From Eubacteriales bacterium (GTDB lineage Bacteria; Bacillota; Clostridia; Lachnospirales; Lachnospiraceae): a DNA stretch of 57,880 nt. Under the pieces are notes generated by a model. It saw only the letters and a program-made list of their open reading frames with translations, was not told the DNA's origin and did not search any database. Shown here one piece after another: positions 33,394-42,305 of this stretch (the first letter of the stretch is position 1; each line of letters starts with the position of its first letter). Position numbers and translations under genes: made by a program. The DNA lies in NCBI GenBank assembly GCA_030524225.1, contig JAUNGV010000011.1:1-57880 (forward strand). The letters are read 5' to 3'.

Positions 33394-33422
33394 TTGCTTT
33401 TTTGAAATTGATCTGTTAAAAT
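33394..33422 (+). promoter_or_regulatory. Promoter of rpmB
   Basis: TTGCTT (33394-33399), 17 bases, TAAAAT (33417-33422), giving a 40-base leader. AGGGAGG precedes the start. Confidence 0.55.
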
Positions 33423-33467
33423 GCAAATGTTGTGTAAGACCTATTATGTATGTAGGGAGGTGTAAAA

Positions 33468-33653
33468 ATGGCGAAGTGTGATATCTGTGGAAAAGGCGCT
33501 CATTTCGGAAACAACGTCAGCCATTCACATAGAAGATCCAACAGAATCTGGAATTCCAACGTTCAGAACGTGAGCTGCAAGGTAAACGGCGGCACGAAGA
33601 AGATGCATGTCTGCACGAGCTGCCTGAGATCTGGCAAAGTCGAACGCGCATAA
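33468..33653 (+). CDS. rpmB: 50S ribosomal protein L28
   Basis: A 61-residue L28. It keeps the family core GNNVSHSHRRSNRIWNSNVQNV. It carries both cysteine pairs (CDIC at the N terminus and CTSC near residue 50), i.e. the zinc-binding form. It has its own promoter and a strong terminator. It stands just upstream of the Asp23-FakA-like pair, an arrangement common in Firmicutes. Confidence 0.97.
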   Translation: MAKCDICGKGAHFGNNVSHSHRRSNRIWNSNVQNVSCKVNGGTKKMHVCTSCLRSGKVERA

Positions 33654-33680
33654 GCGGTAAGACGCCTGATGGAATGAGTC

Positions 33681-33711
33681 AAAAGTCCGGTTTTTCCGGA
33701 CTTTTTCTTTT
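33681..33711 (+). terminator. Rho-independent terminator of rpmB
   Basis: AAAAGTCCGG pairs with CCGGACTTTT around TTTTT, followed by a T-rich tail. Confidence 0.92.
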
Positions 33712-33764
33712 GCCGGAAGATCCGGGCGGATTTTTAGGGTATTCCTTTTTTGCGGGAAAGCAGT

Positions 33765-33770
33765 TATAAT
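33765..33770 (+). promoter_or_regulatory. Candidate -10 of the asp23 operon
   Basis: A perfect TATAAT, but the -35 at 17 bases is poor (TTCCTT). It lies between the rpmB terminator and the Asp23-family gene. Confidence 0.4.
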
Positions 33771-33847
33771 TCTACTGAATGGGATTTTCGCGCGCTGCCC
33801 GGCAATGCGGGAGACGGGCGCGGGAGTCTGGAAAGGAGCGAATACAT

Positions 33848-34210
33848 ATGAGATCATCTTCCATGAATACACATATGGGAAACATTTCCATTGACAACGA
33901 AGTGATTGCCCAGTACGCGGGCACTGTCGCGACGGAATGCTTCGGCATCGTCGGCATGGCGGGCGTCAATATGAAAGAGGGTTTCGTCAACCTTCTGAAA
34001 AAGGATTCCATGACGCGGGGAATCAGCGTCTCTCTGAGCGCAAACGGCAAGCTGACGATTGATTTTCATGTGATCGTATCGTACGGCGTCAACATTTCCA
34101 CAGTGGCGGATAACCTGATCAGCAGCGTCCGCTATAAGGTGGAGGAGTTTACAGGGCTGGAAATCGAGAAGATCAACATTTATGTCGAGGGCGTCAGAGT
34201 AATTGACTGA
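33848..34210 (+). CDS. Asp23/Gls24-family envelope stress protein
   Basis: A 120-residue Asp23/Gls24 protein (YqhY/YloU type): GNISIDNEVIAQYAGTVATECFGIVGMAG at the start, then ISVSLSANGKLTIDFHVIVSYGVNISTVADNLISSVRYKVEEFTGLEIEKINIYVEGVRV. In Bacillus, YloU is encoded next to YloV (FakA-like), the same order as here, and YqhY affects fatty acid synthesis. I chose the ATG at 33848, behind AAAGGAG, over an earlier in-frame ATG. The FakA-like gene follows after 35 bases. Confidence 0.92.
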   Translation: MRSSSMNTHMGNISIDNEVIAQYAGTVATECFGIVGMAGVNMKEGFVNLLKKDSMTRGISVSLSANGKLTIDFHVIVSYGVNISTVADNLISSVRYKVEEFTGLEIEKINIYVEGVRVID

Positions 34211-34245
34211 TCCTTACGAAGAACCATTGTGCAGGAGGAAACAAC

Positions 34246-35937
34246 GTGAGCAACCAAGCAATCGACGCCAGAACGCTTTCCAGGATGTTTTTGGCGGGAG
34301 CAAAAAATCTGGAAGCCAATAAAGAGTGGATTAATGAATTGAATGTCTTTCCCGTGCCGGACGGAGATACCGGAACGAACATGACGATGACGATCATGTC
34401 GGCGGTGAGAGAGGTCGTGAGTCTCGGCGATACGGACGATATGATGACGATCTGCAAGGCGATCTCTTCCGGTTCTCTGCGGGGTGCAAGAGGAAATTCC
34501 GGCGTTATTCTGTCGCAGCTGCTGCGGGGATTCTGCAAGGGAGTCAGGGAACATGTGCAGGTGAGCGTGCCGGTTTTTGCGGACGCTTTTGATAAGGCGG
34601 TGGAGACGGCGTACAAGGCCGTCATGAAGCCGAAGGAAGGAACGATCCTGACCGTGGCCAAGGGTGCTGCGGCGAAGTCGAGAGAACTCGCGGATCAGGG
34701 CGAGGAGGATCTGGACGTCTATTTCAAAGCGGTTATCGCCTACGCGGACGAGGTTCTGGCGAGCACGCCGGATCTGCTTCCGGTTCTGAAGCAGGCGGGT
34801 GTCGTGGACTCCGGCGGACAGGGACTGATGCAGGTCTTAAAGGGAGCGTACGACGGCTATCTTGGCAAGGAGATCGACTATGCGGCGATCGCAAAGGAGG
34901 TTTCCGCTCCGAAGGAGAACGCGCACAAGGATCTTGTTAACCCGGAGATGCGCGCGAACGCGGAGATCAAATTCGGTTACTGCACCGAGTTTATCATTAT
35001 GCTGAACAAGCATTTCGGCTCCAAGACAGAGAAGGATTTCAAGGCATATCTGGAATCCATCGGCGACTCGATTGTGTGCGTGGCGGATGATGAGGTTGTC
35101 AAGGTTCATGTGCACACCAACGATCCGGGTCTGGCGATCCAGAGAGGTCTGCTCTACGGACAGCTCTCGAATCTGAAGATCGACAATATGCGGCTCGAGC
35201 ACCAGGAAACGCTCTTTAAGCTGGACGGCGCGGGGCAGACGGCGGAGAGCGGACAGACAGCTCCCGCGGAGCCCAGAAAAGACGTGGGCTTTATTGCGGT
35301 TTCTGTGGGGGACGGCATTGCGGAGATCTTCAAGGGACTCGGCGTAGACTACATTATTTCCGGAGGACAGACGATGAATCCCAGCACGGAGGATGTGCTG
35401 GACGCTATCGCCAAGGTCAATGCGGATACGATATTCATCCTGCCGAACAACAAAAATATCATTCTGGCGGCGAATCAGGCGGCCGGCATGACGAAGGACA
35501 AGAACGTGATCGTGATCCCGACCAAGACGATTCCGCAGGGAATTACGGCGGTCATCAATTTCATGCCGGATCTCGACAGCGATGTGAACAGGGAGAATAT
35601 GTCAGAGGAGATCCGTCATGTCAAGAGCGCGGAGATCACCTATGCGGTCCGCAATACGGTTCTGGACGGCATCGAGATCAAAGAAGGAGATATGATGGGA
35701 ATCGGCGACAGCGGCATTGTGGCGGTTGACACCGACCGCGACGAAGCGGCACTCGCAACGCTGGCGAAGATTGTCGGCGAGGATACGGAACTGATCAGCG
35801 TGTACTACGGCGCGGATGTGACGCAGGAGGAGGCAGAGACATTGCGCGGACGTATCGCGGAGAAGTTTTCGAAGTGCGACGTGGAGCTGCAGAACGGCGG
35901 CCAGCCGATTTACTACTATATTCTGAGCGCAGAGTAG
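34246..35937 (+). CDS. DAK2/DegV-containing FakA-like protein
   Basis: A 563-residue fatty acid kinase A-like protein. The N-terminal DhaL/DAK2 kinase domain has the Mg-ATP motif PVPDGDTGTN (36-45, with D39 and D41). A middle domain follows, then a DegV-like C-terminal domain. FakA phosphorylates exogenous fatty acids presented by DegV-family FakB proteins. A DegV protein is encoded at 39.4 kb, so both halves are present in the window. The start is GTG behind AGGAGG. It forms an operon with the Asp23-family gene. Confidence 0.9.
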   Translation: MSNQAIDARTLSRMFLAGAKNLEANKEWINELNVFPVPDGDTGTNMTMTIMSAVREVVSLGDTDDMMTICKAISSGSLRGARGNSGVILSQLLRGFCKGVREHVQVSVPVFADAFDKAVETAYKAVMKPKEGTILTVAKGAAAKSRELADQGEEDLDVYFKAVIAYADEVLASTPDLLPVLKQAGVVDSGGQGLMQVLKGAYDGYLGKEIDYAAIAKEVSAPKENAHKDLVNPEMRANAEIKFGYCTEFIIMLNKHFGSKTEKDFKAYLESIGDSIVCVADDEVVKVHVHTNDPGLAIQRGLLYGQLSNLKIDNMRLEHQETLFKLDGAGQTAESGQTAPAEPRKDVGFIAVSVGDGIAEIFKGLGVDYIISGGQTMNPSTEDVLDAIAKVNADTIFILPNNKNIILAANQAAGMTKDKNVIVIPTKTIPQGITAVINFMPDLDSDVNRENMSEEIRHVKSAEITYAVRNTVLDGIEIKEGDMMGIGDSGIVAVDTDRDEAALATLAKIVGEDTELISVYYGADVTQEEAETLRGRIAEKFSKCDVELQNGGQPIYYYILSAE

Positions 35938-35979
35938 AAAACGGACGTTGAGAGAAAACGCCGTCTTTTCAAACGCGGG

Positions 35980-36030
35980 GACGTCGGAGGAATGCGTGCT
36001 GCGAAAGGCAGAGTGCATTCCTCCGACGTC
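35980..36030. repeat. Perfect 16-bp inverted repeat
   Basis: GACGTCGGAGGAATGC (35980-35995) and GCATTCCTCCGACGTC (36015-36030) with a 19-base loop that itself can form CTGC/GCAG. It lies between the FakA-like gene and the convergent hicB. There is no T tract on either strand, so it is not an ordinary terminator. The region 36031-36080 holds nothing else. Confidence 0.8.
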
Positions 36031-36080
36031 AGGGCAGAGGAAAAGGCGGCGGTTTTATTCTTTGGTTTTATATTTCTGCT

Positions 36081-36488
36081 TTACACGTTTCTGTTACGAT
36101 ACATAGAAGCGAGTGCATCCTGCAGAACCTGTGAGAAATTGATGTGATTTTTCTCAGCGAATGTATTCATCCATGCGGGGATTGTCAGATTCTTTCTTAC
36201 TGCTTTATTGCCGTATTTTTCAGCATAGGCGTCCATATCCAGAACAAGGGTGGTTATGAACCCGCCCTGATCAGGAACAATTTCGGAGAACGGCGTGGCC
36301 AGGGGAAGATCTCTTCCCTCTTCTAATTCATCAAGAATCCATCCGGAGGCGGCATCTGTCGCCATTAAGATGGCGTCGGCAAGCGTAGCGCCCTCACTGA
36401 CACAGCCGGGAAGATCGGGTACTTCAACCGTGTATCCGCCCTGTTTTTCTTCACAGGGATAAAAGCAAGCTGGATATGTTAATTTCAT
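36081..36488 (-). CDS. hicB: HicB-family antitoxin
   Basis: A 135-residue HicB. The N-terminal partial RNase H-like domain (YPACFYPCEEKQGGYTVEVPDLPGCVSEGATLADAILMATDAASGWI) binds HicA. The C-terminal ribbon-helix-helix (RKNLTIPAWMNTFAEKNHINFSQVLQDAL) binds the operator. It lies 50 bases behind hicA on minus, the standard order. I take the ATG at 36488; an ATG 12 bases earlier is the one inside the repeat box, whose GGAGAT acts as the ribosome site. The 50-base gap carries that box (sense GAATGGAGATTAC). Confidence 0.9.
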   Translation of the reverse strand: MKLTYPACFYPCEEKQGGYTVEVPDLPGCVSEGATLADAILMATDAASGWILDELEEGRDLPLATPFSEIVPDQGGFITTLVLDMDAYAEKYGNKAVRKNLTIPAWMNTFAEKNHINFSQVLQDALASMYRNRNV

Positions 36489-36538
36489 TGTAATCTCCAT
36501 TCTGGAGCGTTTCTCGTCTCCTTTTGGGTGATCGGAAT

Positions 36539-36718
36539 TCAGAGGCCGGCCTGTTTCAGGATAGATTTTATTGTTCGGGGATCAAGATCTCCGGGGTGAT
36601 TCGGGATAGTGAGTTTGCCAGGCTTGGTCGGATGGATGTAGGAGTAATGAGAGCCTCTTGCTGTTTTGAAGCGCCATCCGTCAGCAAGGATTATTTTTTC
36701 GATTTCCCGGAATTTCAT
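36539..36718 (-). CDS. hicA: HicA mRNA interferase toxin
   Basis: A small 59-residue toxin: it begins MKFREIEKIILADGWRF and has the catalytic His in the GSHYSYIHP strand, followed by KLTIPNHPGDLDPRTIKSILKQAGL. This is a complete double-stranded-RNA-binding-like HicA fold that cleaves mRNA until HicB neutralises it. The start at 36718 follows a GGAGG site. A sigma-A-like promoter with TATAAT lies just upstream. Length and motif are normal, so the toxin should be active. Confidence 0.92.
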   Translation of the reverse strand: MKFREIEKIILADGWRFKTARGSHYSYIHPTKPGKLTIPNHPGDLDPRTIKSILKQAGL

Positions 36719-36736
36719 GGAATGGCCTCCTTATAA

Positions 36737-36765
36737 ATTATACACACTATGCGCATGAACAACAA
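36737..36765 (-). promoter_or_regulatory. Promoter of hicAB
   Basis: On minus, TTGTTG (36760-36765), 17 bases, TATAAT (36737-36742). The spacer contains the palindrome ATGCGCAT, a possible HicB operator. The rest of 36766-36987 shows no gene. Confidence 0.6.
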
Positions 36766-36987
36766 GAAAAAGAAATTGATTGCGTGGAGAACAATATGCG
36801 CTGTGCGGAGAAGGTGTGAATGGTGCGGAAACAGGTCCTTTTGAGGCGGGAACAGATGGTGTCGATAGAGTATGTGTTCTGTGATATGTCGTAAATAAGA
36901 TAATGGTATATTGTATTCATCATATCTCATTAAGCTCTGATTGACAAGAAGTAAGGCTGCAAAAATAGGCCTGCATTGCAAGTGCGG

Positions 36988-37012
36988 AAAGGACGGGATT
37001 CCCGTCCTTTTC
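36988..37012 (+). terminator. Terminator-like hairpin upstream of recG
   Basis: AAAGGACGGG (36988-36997) pairs with CCCGTCCTTT (37001-37010) around ATT. It precedes the recG start by 43 bases. No gene ends before it on plus, so it may terminate a short upstream transcript or attenuate recG. Confidence 0.55.
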
Positions 37013-37054
37013 GCTTTGGATAGGATTGGGAGAGAACAGGGGAGGGAGTGCGTG

Positions 37055-39241
37055 ATGGAGCGAGAGACGCCGCTTTCAAAATTCAAAGGAGTCGGAGATA
37101 AGACAGCTGCCCTGCTGCAGAAAAGGGAACTGGCAACCGCCGGAGATCTTCTGCAGTACTATCCGCGCGCCTATGAGGCGTATGATTTGCCCAAGGCTCT
37201 GCCGGACTGCATAGAGGGAGAGATGGCGACGCTGCGTCTTGCGGTCACGGGAGGACAGACGATCCGCTCCAGTGGGCGCTCGATCACGCACCTGCAGGCG
37301 GTGTGGCTGGCGGCGGACGCGGGGCAGCTTCCTGCTGCGAATGCTTCCGGGGGCTCCGCGCCCTCCGCCGGATCGGAATCTGCCCGCGGTCCGGTTCCGA
37401 TCCGTCTTACCTACTTTAACATGCCCTATCTGCGCAAGAATCTTCCGGCGGGTACAGTGCGCCTGTTCCGGGGTGTGGTGCAGCGCTTTAAGAACGGCGC
37501 CTTCTATATGGAACAGCCCCAGATCTTTACCGAGAGCGAATACGCCGCCCTCGCCGGGACGCTTCAGCCCAGATACAGCGTTCCGCAGGGCGTGCGGCGC
37601 AAAATCTTCGGGCGTTTCGTACAGGAGGCGCTGCAGGAATGTCCGCCGCAGGCCGAATACCTGAGCGATGCGGAGCGGGGCCGGGCGGGGGAGGTCTACG
37701 GACTCGATCTGGAACGGGAGGAAGAGGCGGAGAAAAACGTACACTTCCCTCCCTCGGAGGAGGCGATGCGGCGCGCGAGGAACCGTCTCGTTTTTGATGA
37801 ATTTTATCTGTTTCTCGCAGCGGTTCATCTCGAGAAAGAAGGAACCGGGGCGCTGCGAAATCCCCATCCCATGAACCGCGCCGGGGAGACGAAGCGTCTG
37901 ATCCTGGCGCTTCCCTATGAACTGACGCGGGCGCAGCGGCAGGCTTGGTCGCAGATCGAGGCGGACCTGACGGGGGAGTATGTGATGAACCGGCTCCTCG
38001 AGGGCGACGTGGGCTCCGGCAAGACGATTCTCGCCTTTCTGGCGCTGCTGCTGTGCGCGGCGAACGGACGGCAGGGGGCGATGATGGCGCCGACAGAAGT
38101 GCTGGCCGCACAGCATATGCAGTCTCTGACGCAGTTGGTCGAGACGTATGATCTTCCGATCCGTCCTGTTCTGCTGACGGGCTCGGTGAAAGGCAGGGCG
38201 CGCCGCTCCGCCTACGAATCGATTGCGACGGGAGCGGCCAATGTGGTCATTGGTACCCATGCCCTGATCGAGGATGCTGTGGAGTACCGGGATCTGGGAC
38301 TTGTGATCACGGATGAGCAGCACCGCTTCGGCGTCCGGCAGAGGGAACGGCTGGCGGGAAAGGGCGAGGTCGTCCCGGTGCTCGTGATGAGCGCGACGCC
38401 GATTCCACGCACCCTGGCGATTATTCTCTACGGGGATCTGCAGATTTCCGTGCTGCGGGAGCTGCCCAGCGGCAGACTCCCGATCCGCAACTGTGTCACG
38501 ATGCAGAGCGATCGGGAAAAGGCGTACCGCTTCCTGCTGCGCGAGGTACAGCAGGGGCGGCAGGCCTATGTGATCTGTCCGGCGATTGAGGAGAGCGACG
38601 CCGAGGAGGGGATCTGCCGCGTGGAGGGCGGATCGATGGCCAATGTGGCGGATACGGCACAGCGGCTGCGGGACTTTCTGCCGCAGACGGTGCGGATTGC
38701 CAGTCTCCACGGGCGTATGAAGCCGCAGGAGAAGGAGGCTGTTATGGCGGCCTTTGCGGCGGGAGAGACGGACGTGCTCGTCTCGACGACGGTGGTGGAG
38801 GTCGGGATCAACGTGCCGAACGCCACGGTGATGGTCGTGGAGAATGCGGAACGCTTCGGGCTCGCCCAGCTCCACCAGCTGCGGGGGAGGATCGGGCGCG
38901 GATCGCACCAGTCGTACTGCGTGTTCCTCTGCGGGGGAACCGGGGAGAAGAAGCCCAAACGGCTCGAAATTCTGGAAAAGAGCAACGACGGTTTCGCCAT
39001 AGCGGAGCAGGATCTGCAGCTGCGGGGGCCGGGAGATCTTTTCGGTGTGCGCCAGAGCGGGGAGATGGGCTTCGTGCTGGCGGACATCTATACGGACGCG
39101 AATGTGCTCCGGACGGCGGCGGCTCTTCTGGGCGAGGCGACGGCGGACGATCCGCGGCTGGAAGCGCCCTGTCACGAGGCGCTGCGCGCGCGGCTGCGGG
39201 AGAAGCAGAGGAAATCATCGGTTGACTTTAGAACCATCTGA
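37055..39241 (+). CDS. recG: ATP-dependent DNA helicase RecG
   Basis: RecG reverses stalled forks and migrates branched DNA. The 728-residue protein has the N-terminal wedge domain (LSKFKGVGDKTAALLQKRELATAGDLLQYYPRAYE), helicase motif I (GDVGSGKT near 318), the DEQH box (ITDEQHRFGVRQRE), motif III SATPIPRT and the C-terminal LRGRIGRG and RGPGDLFGVRQSG. A short Ala/Ser/Gly linker is inserted in the wedge (ANASGGSAPSAGSESA). The ATG at 37055 is chosen for its GGGAGGGAG site and because it starts the conserved region. Confidence 0.96.
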   Translation: MERETPLSKFKGVGDKTAALLQKRELATAGDLLQYYPRAYEAYDLPKALPDCIEGEMATLRLAVTGGQTIRSSGRSITHLQAVWLAADAGQLPAANASGGSAPSAGSESARGPVPIRLTYFNMPYLRKNLPAGTVRLFRGVVQRFKNGAFYMEQPQIFTESEYAALAGTLQPRYSVPQGVRRKIFGRFVQEALQECPPQAEYLSDAERGRAGEVYGLDLEREEEAEKNVHFPPSEEAMRRARNRLVFDEFYLFLAAVHLEKEGTGALRNPHPMNRAGETKRLILALPYELTRAQRQAWSQIEADLTGEYVMNRLLEGDVGSGKTILAFLALLLCAANGRQGAMMAPTEVLAAQHMQSLTQLVETYDLPIRPVLLTGSVKGRARRSAYESIATGAANVVIGTHALIEDAVEYRDLGLVITDEQHRFGVRQRERLAGKGEVVPVLVMSATPIPRTLAIILYGDLQISVLRELPSGRLPIRNCVTMQSDREKAYRFLLREVQQGRQAYVICPAIEESDAEEGICRVEGGSMANVADTAQRLRDFLPQTVRIASLHGRMKPQEKEAVMAAFAAGETDVLVSTTVVEVGINVPNATVMVVENAERFGLAQLHQLRGRIGRGSHQSYCVFLCGGTGEKKPKRLEILEKSNDGFAIAEQDLQLRGPGDLFGVRQSGEMGFVLADIYTDANVLRTAAALLGEATADDPRLEAPCHEALRARLREKQRKSSVDFRTI

Positions 39242-39374
39242 ACGTATAGTAGAAATGTATGTCCGCATGGATGGACATGAGGAAATAGTCGGGCAGTTTT
39301 GTGGAGAGCGTTACAGGACTGCCGCATCGCAGCGGAAGACTGCCCTCGCAGCTTCCGGTGCATTCTTGGCCAAA

Positions 39375-39392
39375 ACGCTCCGGAATGGAGAT
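39375..39392 (+). repeat. RBS-linked repeat box, copy 6 (degV)
   Basis: ACGCTCCGGAATGGAGAT directly before the degV start. Upstream (39331-39357) is a weak hairpin (CGGAAG with CTTCCG). The conserved hairpins 1-3 are not recognisable. Confidence 0.7.
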
Positions 39393-39397
39393 GAATG

Positions 39398-40267
39398 ATG
39401 GGAAAAGTAGCAATCGTAACCGACAGCAACAGTGGAATTACGCAGGCGCAGGCCGCCGGGATGGGAATCAGCGTGGTTCCGATGCCGTTTATGATCGGTG
39501 AGGAAACCTATTATGAAGATATTAATCTGACGAAGCCGCAGTTCTACGAGCGGCTGGCAGGAGAGGAGTCGATCGTCACGAGCCAGCCCTCGCCGACGGA
39601 GGTTCTGAAGGTGTGGGATGCGTTGCTCCAGGAGTATGACGAGGTCGTCCATATTCCAATGAGCAGCGGACTCTCCGGTTCGTGTCAGAGTGCGATGATG
39701 CTCTCGAGCGATTATGACGGCAGGGTACAGGTCGTCAATAATCAGCGCATCTCCGTGACGCAGAAGCGCTCCGTGCAGGACGCGCTGGAGATGGCGGCGG
39801 CGGGAAAGAGCGCCGTGCAGATCCGCGAGGAGCTCGAGAGAGTGAAATTCGAGTCGAGCATCTATATCATGCTCGATACCCTTCACTATCTGAAAAAGGG
39901 CGGCAGAATCACGCCGGCGGCCGCGGCGATTGGCAGTCTTCTCAAATTAAAGCCTGTGCTCCAGATCAAGGGAGAACGTCTTGACGCCTTTTCCAAGGCG
40001 CGCAGCGCGGCGCAGGGCAAGACGACGATGATCAATGCGATGCGCAATGATATTGAGACGATGTACGGCGGCACGCAGAGCGAGACGGTCTGGCTCTATG
40101 TCGTACACGCGAATGTGCCGGAGCAGGCGGAGCAGTTCAAGGCGGAGGTTGAGGCGGCCTTCCCGAATTTCCGCGTCGGAATGGATTCGCTCTCCCTGAG
40201 CGTTTCCTGTCACATCGGTCCGGGCGCACTGGCAATCGCCTGCTCGAAGAAGCTGACGATACAGTAA
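39398..40267 (+). CDS. DegV-family fatty-acid-binding protein
   Basis: A 289-residue DegV/FakB-type protein that binds a fatty acid in a deep cavity and presents it to FakA for phosphorylation. Features are VAIVTDSNSGI at the N terminus, HIPMSSGLSGSCQSA (lipid head-group site), LDTLHYLKKGGRI and the closing HIGPGALAIAC. Two adjacent ATGs exist; I use the second (39398) because the box GGAGAT lies seven bases upstream of it. It is 67 bases before the topoisomerase pair. Its likely kinase partner is the FakA-like protein at 34.2 kb. Confidence 0.92.
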   Translation: MGKVAIVTDSNSGITQAQAAGMGISVVPMPFMIGEETYYEDINLTKPQFYERLAGEESIVTSQPSPTEVLKVWDALLQEYDEVVHIPMSSGLSGSCQSAMMLSSDYDGRVQVVNNQRISVTQKRSVQDALEMAAAGKSAVQIREELERVKFESSIYIMLDTLHYLKKGGRITPAAAAIGSLLKLKPVLQIKGERLDAFSKARSAAQGKTTMINAMRNDIETMYGGTQSETVWLYVVHANVPEQAEQFKAEVEAAFPNFRVGMDSLSLSVSCHIGPGALAIACSKKLTIQ

Positions 40268-40334
40268 AACCGTTCGCTCTGCGGGCGGCGCATTGCTCCG
40301 GGCAAGGCGCGCAGGGGCAGTACAGGAAGAGTAA

Positions 40335-42260
40335 ATGGCAAATCAGATAAATCAATACAATGCAAATAGTATCAAAGTGCTGGAGGGTCTGGAGGCGGTT
40401 CGCACCAGACCCGGCATGTATATCGGGAGCGTTTCGACCAGAGGATTAAATCACCTGGTCTATGAAATCGTGGACAACTCCGTCGACGAGCATCTGGCGG
40501 GCTTCTGCGATACGATCCGGGTTACGCTCGAAGCGGACGGATCCTGTACGGTGGAAGACAACGGGCGTGGGATTCCGGTGGGAATGCATGAGAAGGGCGT
40601 GAGCGCCGAGCGAATCGTGCTGACGACGCTCCATGCGGGCGGCAAGTTCGACAACGAGGCGTACAAGACGAGCGGCGGCCTTCACGGTGTTGGTTCCTCC
40701 GTCGTCAACGCACTCTCCGCGCACATGAACGTGACGATCAAAAACGGCGGTTTTATCTACGAGGACCGCTACGAGCGGGGGGTTCCGGCCATGGAGCTGG
40801 AGAACGGCCTGCTTCCCGTTGTGGGCAAGACGCGGGAGAGCGGCACGAAGATCAATTTCCTGCCGGACAGCGAGATTTTTGAAAAGACGAGATTCCGTGA
40901 GGAGGAGATCAAGAGCCGCATGCACGAGACGGCGTATCTGAATCCGAATCTCACGATCGTTTACACGGACAGGCGGCCGGGAACAGAGGAAACCCAGACG
41001 TACCACGAGCCGGACGGGATCATCGGCTTTATCCGGGATCTGAACAAGAGCAAAGAGGCTGTCAGCGACGTCATCTATTTCACCGGGGAAGCGGAGGGGA
41101 TCTCCGTCGAGGTCGCGCTGCAGTATGTCAATGAGTTCCATGAGAACGTGATGGGGTTCTGCAACAACATTTACAACGCAGAGGGCGGCACGCATCTGAC
41201 CGGTTTCAAGACTATGTTCACGAACGTGATCAACACCTATGCGAGGGAGCTGAACATCCTGAAGGAAAAGGATCAGAATTTCACCGGGGCGGACGTGCGC
41301 AACGGCATGACCGCCGTCGTTTCGATCAAGCACCCGGATCCGCGTTTTGAGGGACAGACCAAGACGAAACTGGACAATCAGGACGCCGCCAAGGTCGTCA
41401 GCAAGGTGACCGGCGAGGAGGTTGTCCGCTTTTTTGACAGAAATGTCGAGACACTGCGCCAGATCATAGGTTGCGCCGAGAAGGCGGCGAAAATCCGCAG
41501 GAGCGAAGAGAAGGCGAAGACGAACATGCTGACCAGGCAGAAGTTTTCGTTTGATTCCAACGGAAAGCTGGCGAACTGCGAGAGCCGGGACGCATCGAAG
41601 TGCGAGATCTTCATCGTGGAGGGAGACTCGGCGGGCGGCAGCGCCAAGACGGCCAGAAACCGGATGTTTCAGGCGATTCTGCCGATCCGCGGTAAGATTC
41701 TGAACGTGGAGAAGGCGAGCATCGACAAGATTCTCGCCAACGCCGAGATCAAGACGATGATCAACGCGTTCGGCTGCGGATTTTCGGAAGGGTACGGCAA
41801 CGATTTTGACATCACGAAGCTTCGCTACGACAAGATTATCATCATGGCGGACGCCGACGTGGACGGAGCGCATATCTCGACGCTGTTGTTGACACTGTTT
41901 TACCGCTTTATGCCGGATCTGATTTTCGAGGGGCACGTCTATGTGGCGATGCCGCCTCTGTATAAGGTGATGCCGTCGAAGGGGAAGGAGGAGTACCTCT
42001 ACGACGACTATGCACTGGAGAAATACAGGAAGCGTCACAAGGGACCGTTTTCCCTGCAGCGGTATAAGGGACTCGGAGAGATGAATCCCGAACAGCTCTG
42101 GGAGACGACGCTCAATCCCGAGACGCGGATGATGAAGCTCGTGCAGATCGAGGACGCCCGCATGGCGAATGAGATGACAGAGCTGCTGATGGGGGTGGAG
42201 GTGCCGCCCCGCAAGCAGTTCATTTACTCGCATGCACACGATGCGGAACTCGATATCTGA
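40335..42260 (+). CDS. Type IIA DNA topoisomerase subunit B (GyrB/ParE)
   Basis: The ATPase subunit of a gyrase or topoisomerase IV, 641 residues. The GHKL ATP site is intact (EIVDNSVDEHLAG, VEDNGRGIPVGMH, TSGGLHGVGSSVVNALS), and the TOPRIM domain has EGDSAGGSAK and the DADVDGAHI metal motif. The end PRKQFIYSHAHDAELDI is normal. The partner A subunit is 45 bases downstream. No recF or dnaA is nearby, so this is not the oriC-linked gyrase set. Together with the A subunit lacking a GyrA box, topoisomerase IV (ParE) is the more likely identity, though the sequence alone does not settle it. Confidence 0.93.
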   Translation: MANQINQYNANSIKVLEGLEAVRTRPGMYIGSVSTRGLNHLVYEIVDNSVDEHLAGFCDTIRVTLEADGSCTVEDNGRGIPVGMHEKGVSAERIVLTTLHAGGKFDNEAYKTSGGLHGVGSSVVNALSAHMNVTIKNGGFIYEDRYERGVPAMELENGLLPVVGKTRESGTKINFLPDSEIFEKTRFREEEIKSRMHETAYLNPNLTIVYTDRRPGTEETQTYHEPDGIIGFIRDLNKSKEAVSDVIYFTGEAEGISVEVALQYVNEFHENVMGFCNNIYNAEGGTHLTGFKTMFTNVINTYARELNILKEKDQNFTGADVRNGMTAVVSIKHPDPRFEGQTKTKLDNQDAAKVVSKVTGEEVVRFFDRNVETLRQIIGCAEKAAKIRRSEEKAKTNMLTRQKFSFDSNGKLANCESRDASKCEIFIVEGDSAGGSAKTARNRMFQAILPIRGKILNVEKASIDKILANAEIKTMINAFGCGFSEGYGNDFDITKLRYDKIIIMADADVDGAHISTLLLTLFYRFMPDLIFEGHVYVAMPPLYKVMPSKGKEEYLYDDYALEKYRKRHKGPFSLQRYKGLGEMNPEQLWETTLNPETRMMKLVQIEDARMANEMTELLMGVEVPPRKQFIYSHAHDAELDI

Positions 42261-42272
42261 CGGAAATGGGAA

Positions 42273-42299
42273 GGAGCGGTCTGCCGCTCCGGAATGGAG
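42273..42299 (+). repeat. RBS-linked repeat box, copy 7 (topoisomerase A)
   Basis: GGAGCGG (42273-42279) pairs with CCGCTCC (42284-42290) around TCTG, continuing into GGAATGGAGAT. The box doubles as hairpin arm and ribosome site for the GTG start at 42306. Confidence 0.65.
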
Positions 42300-42305
42300 A
42301 TATTT

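Noticed and set aside
37076-39175. A 699-codon open frame on minus opposite recG
   Set aside because: Shadow of recG with shadow-type composition and no recognisable domain.
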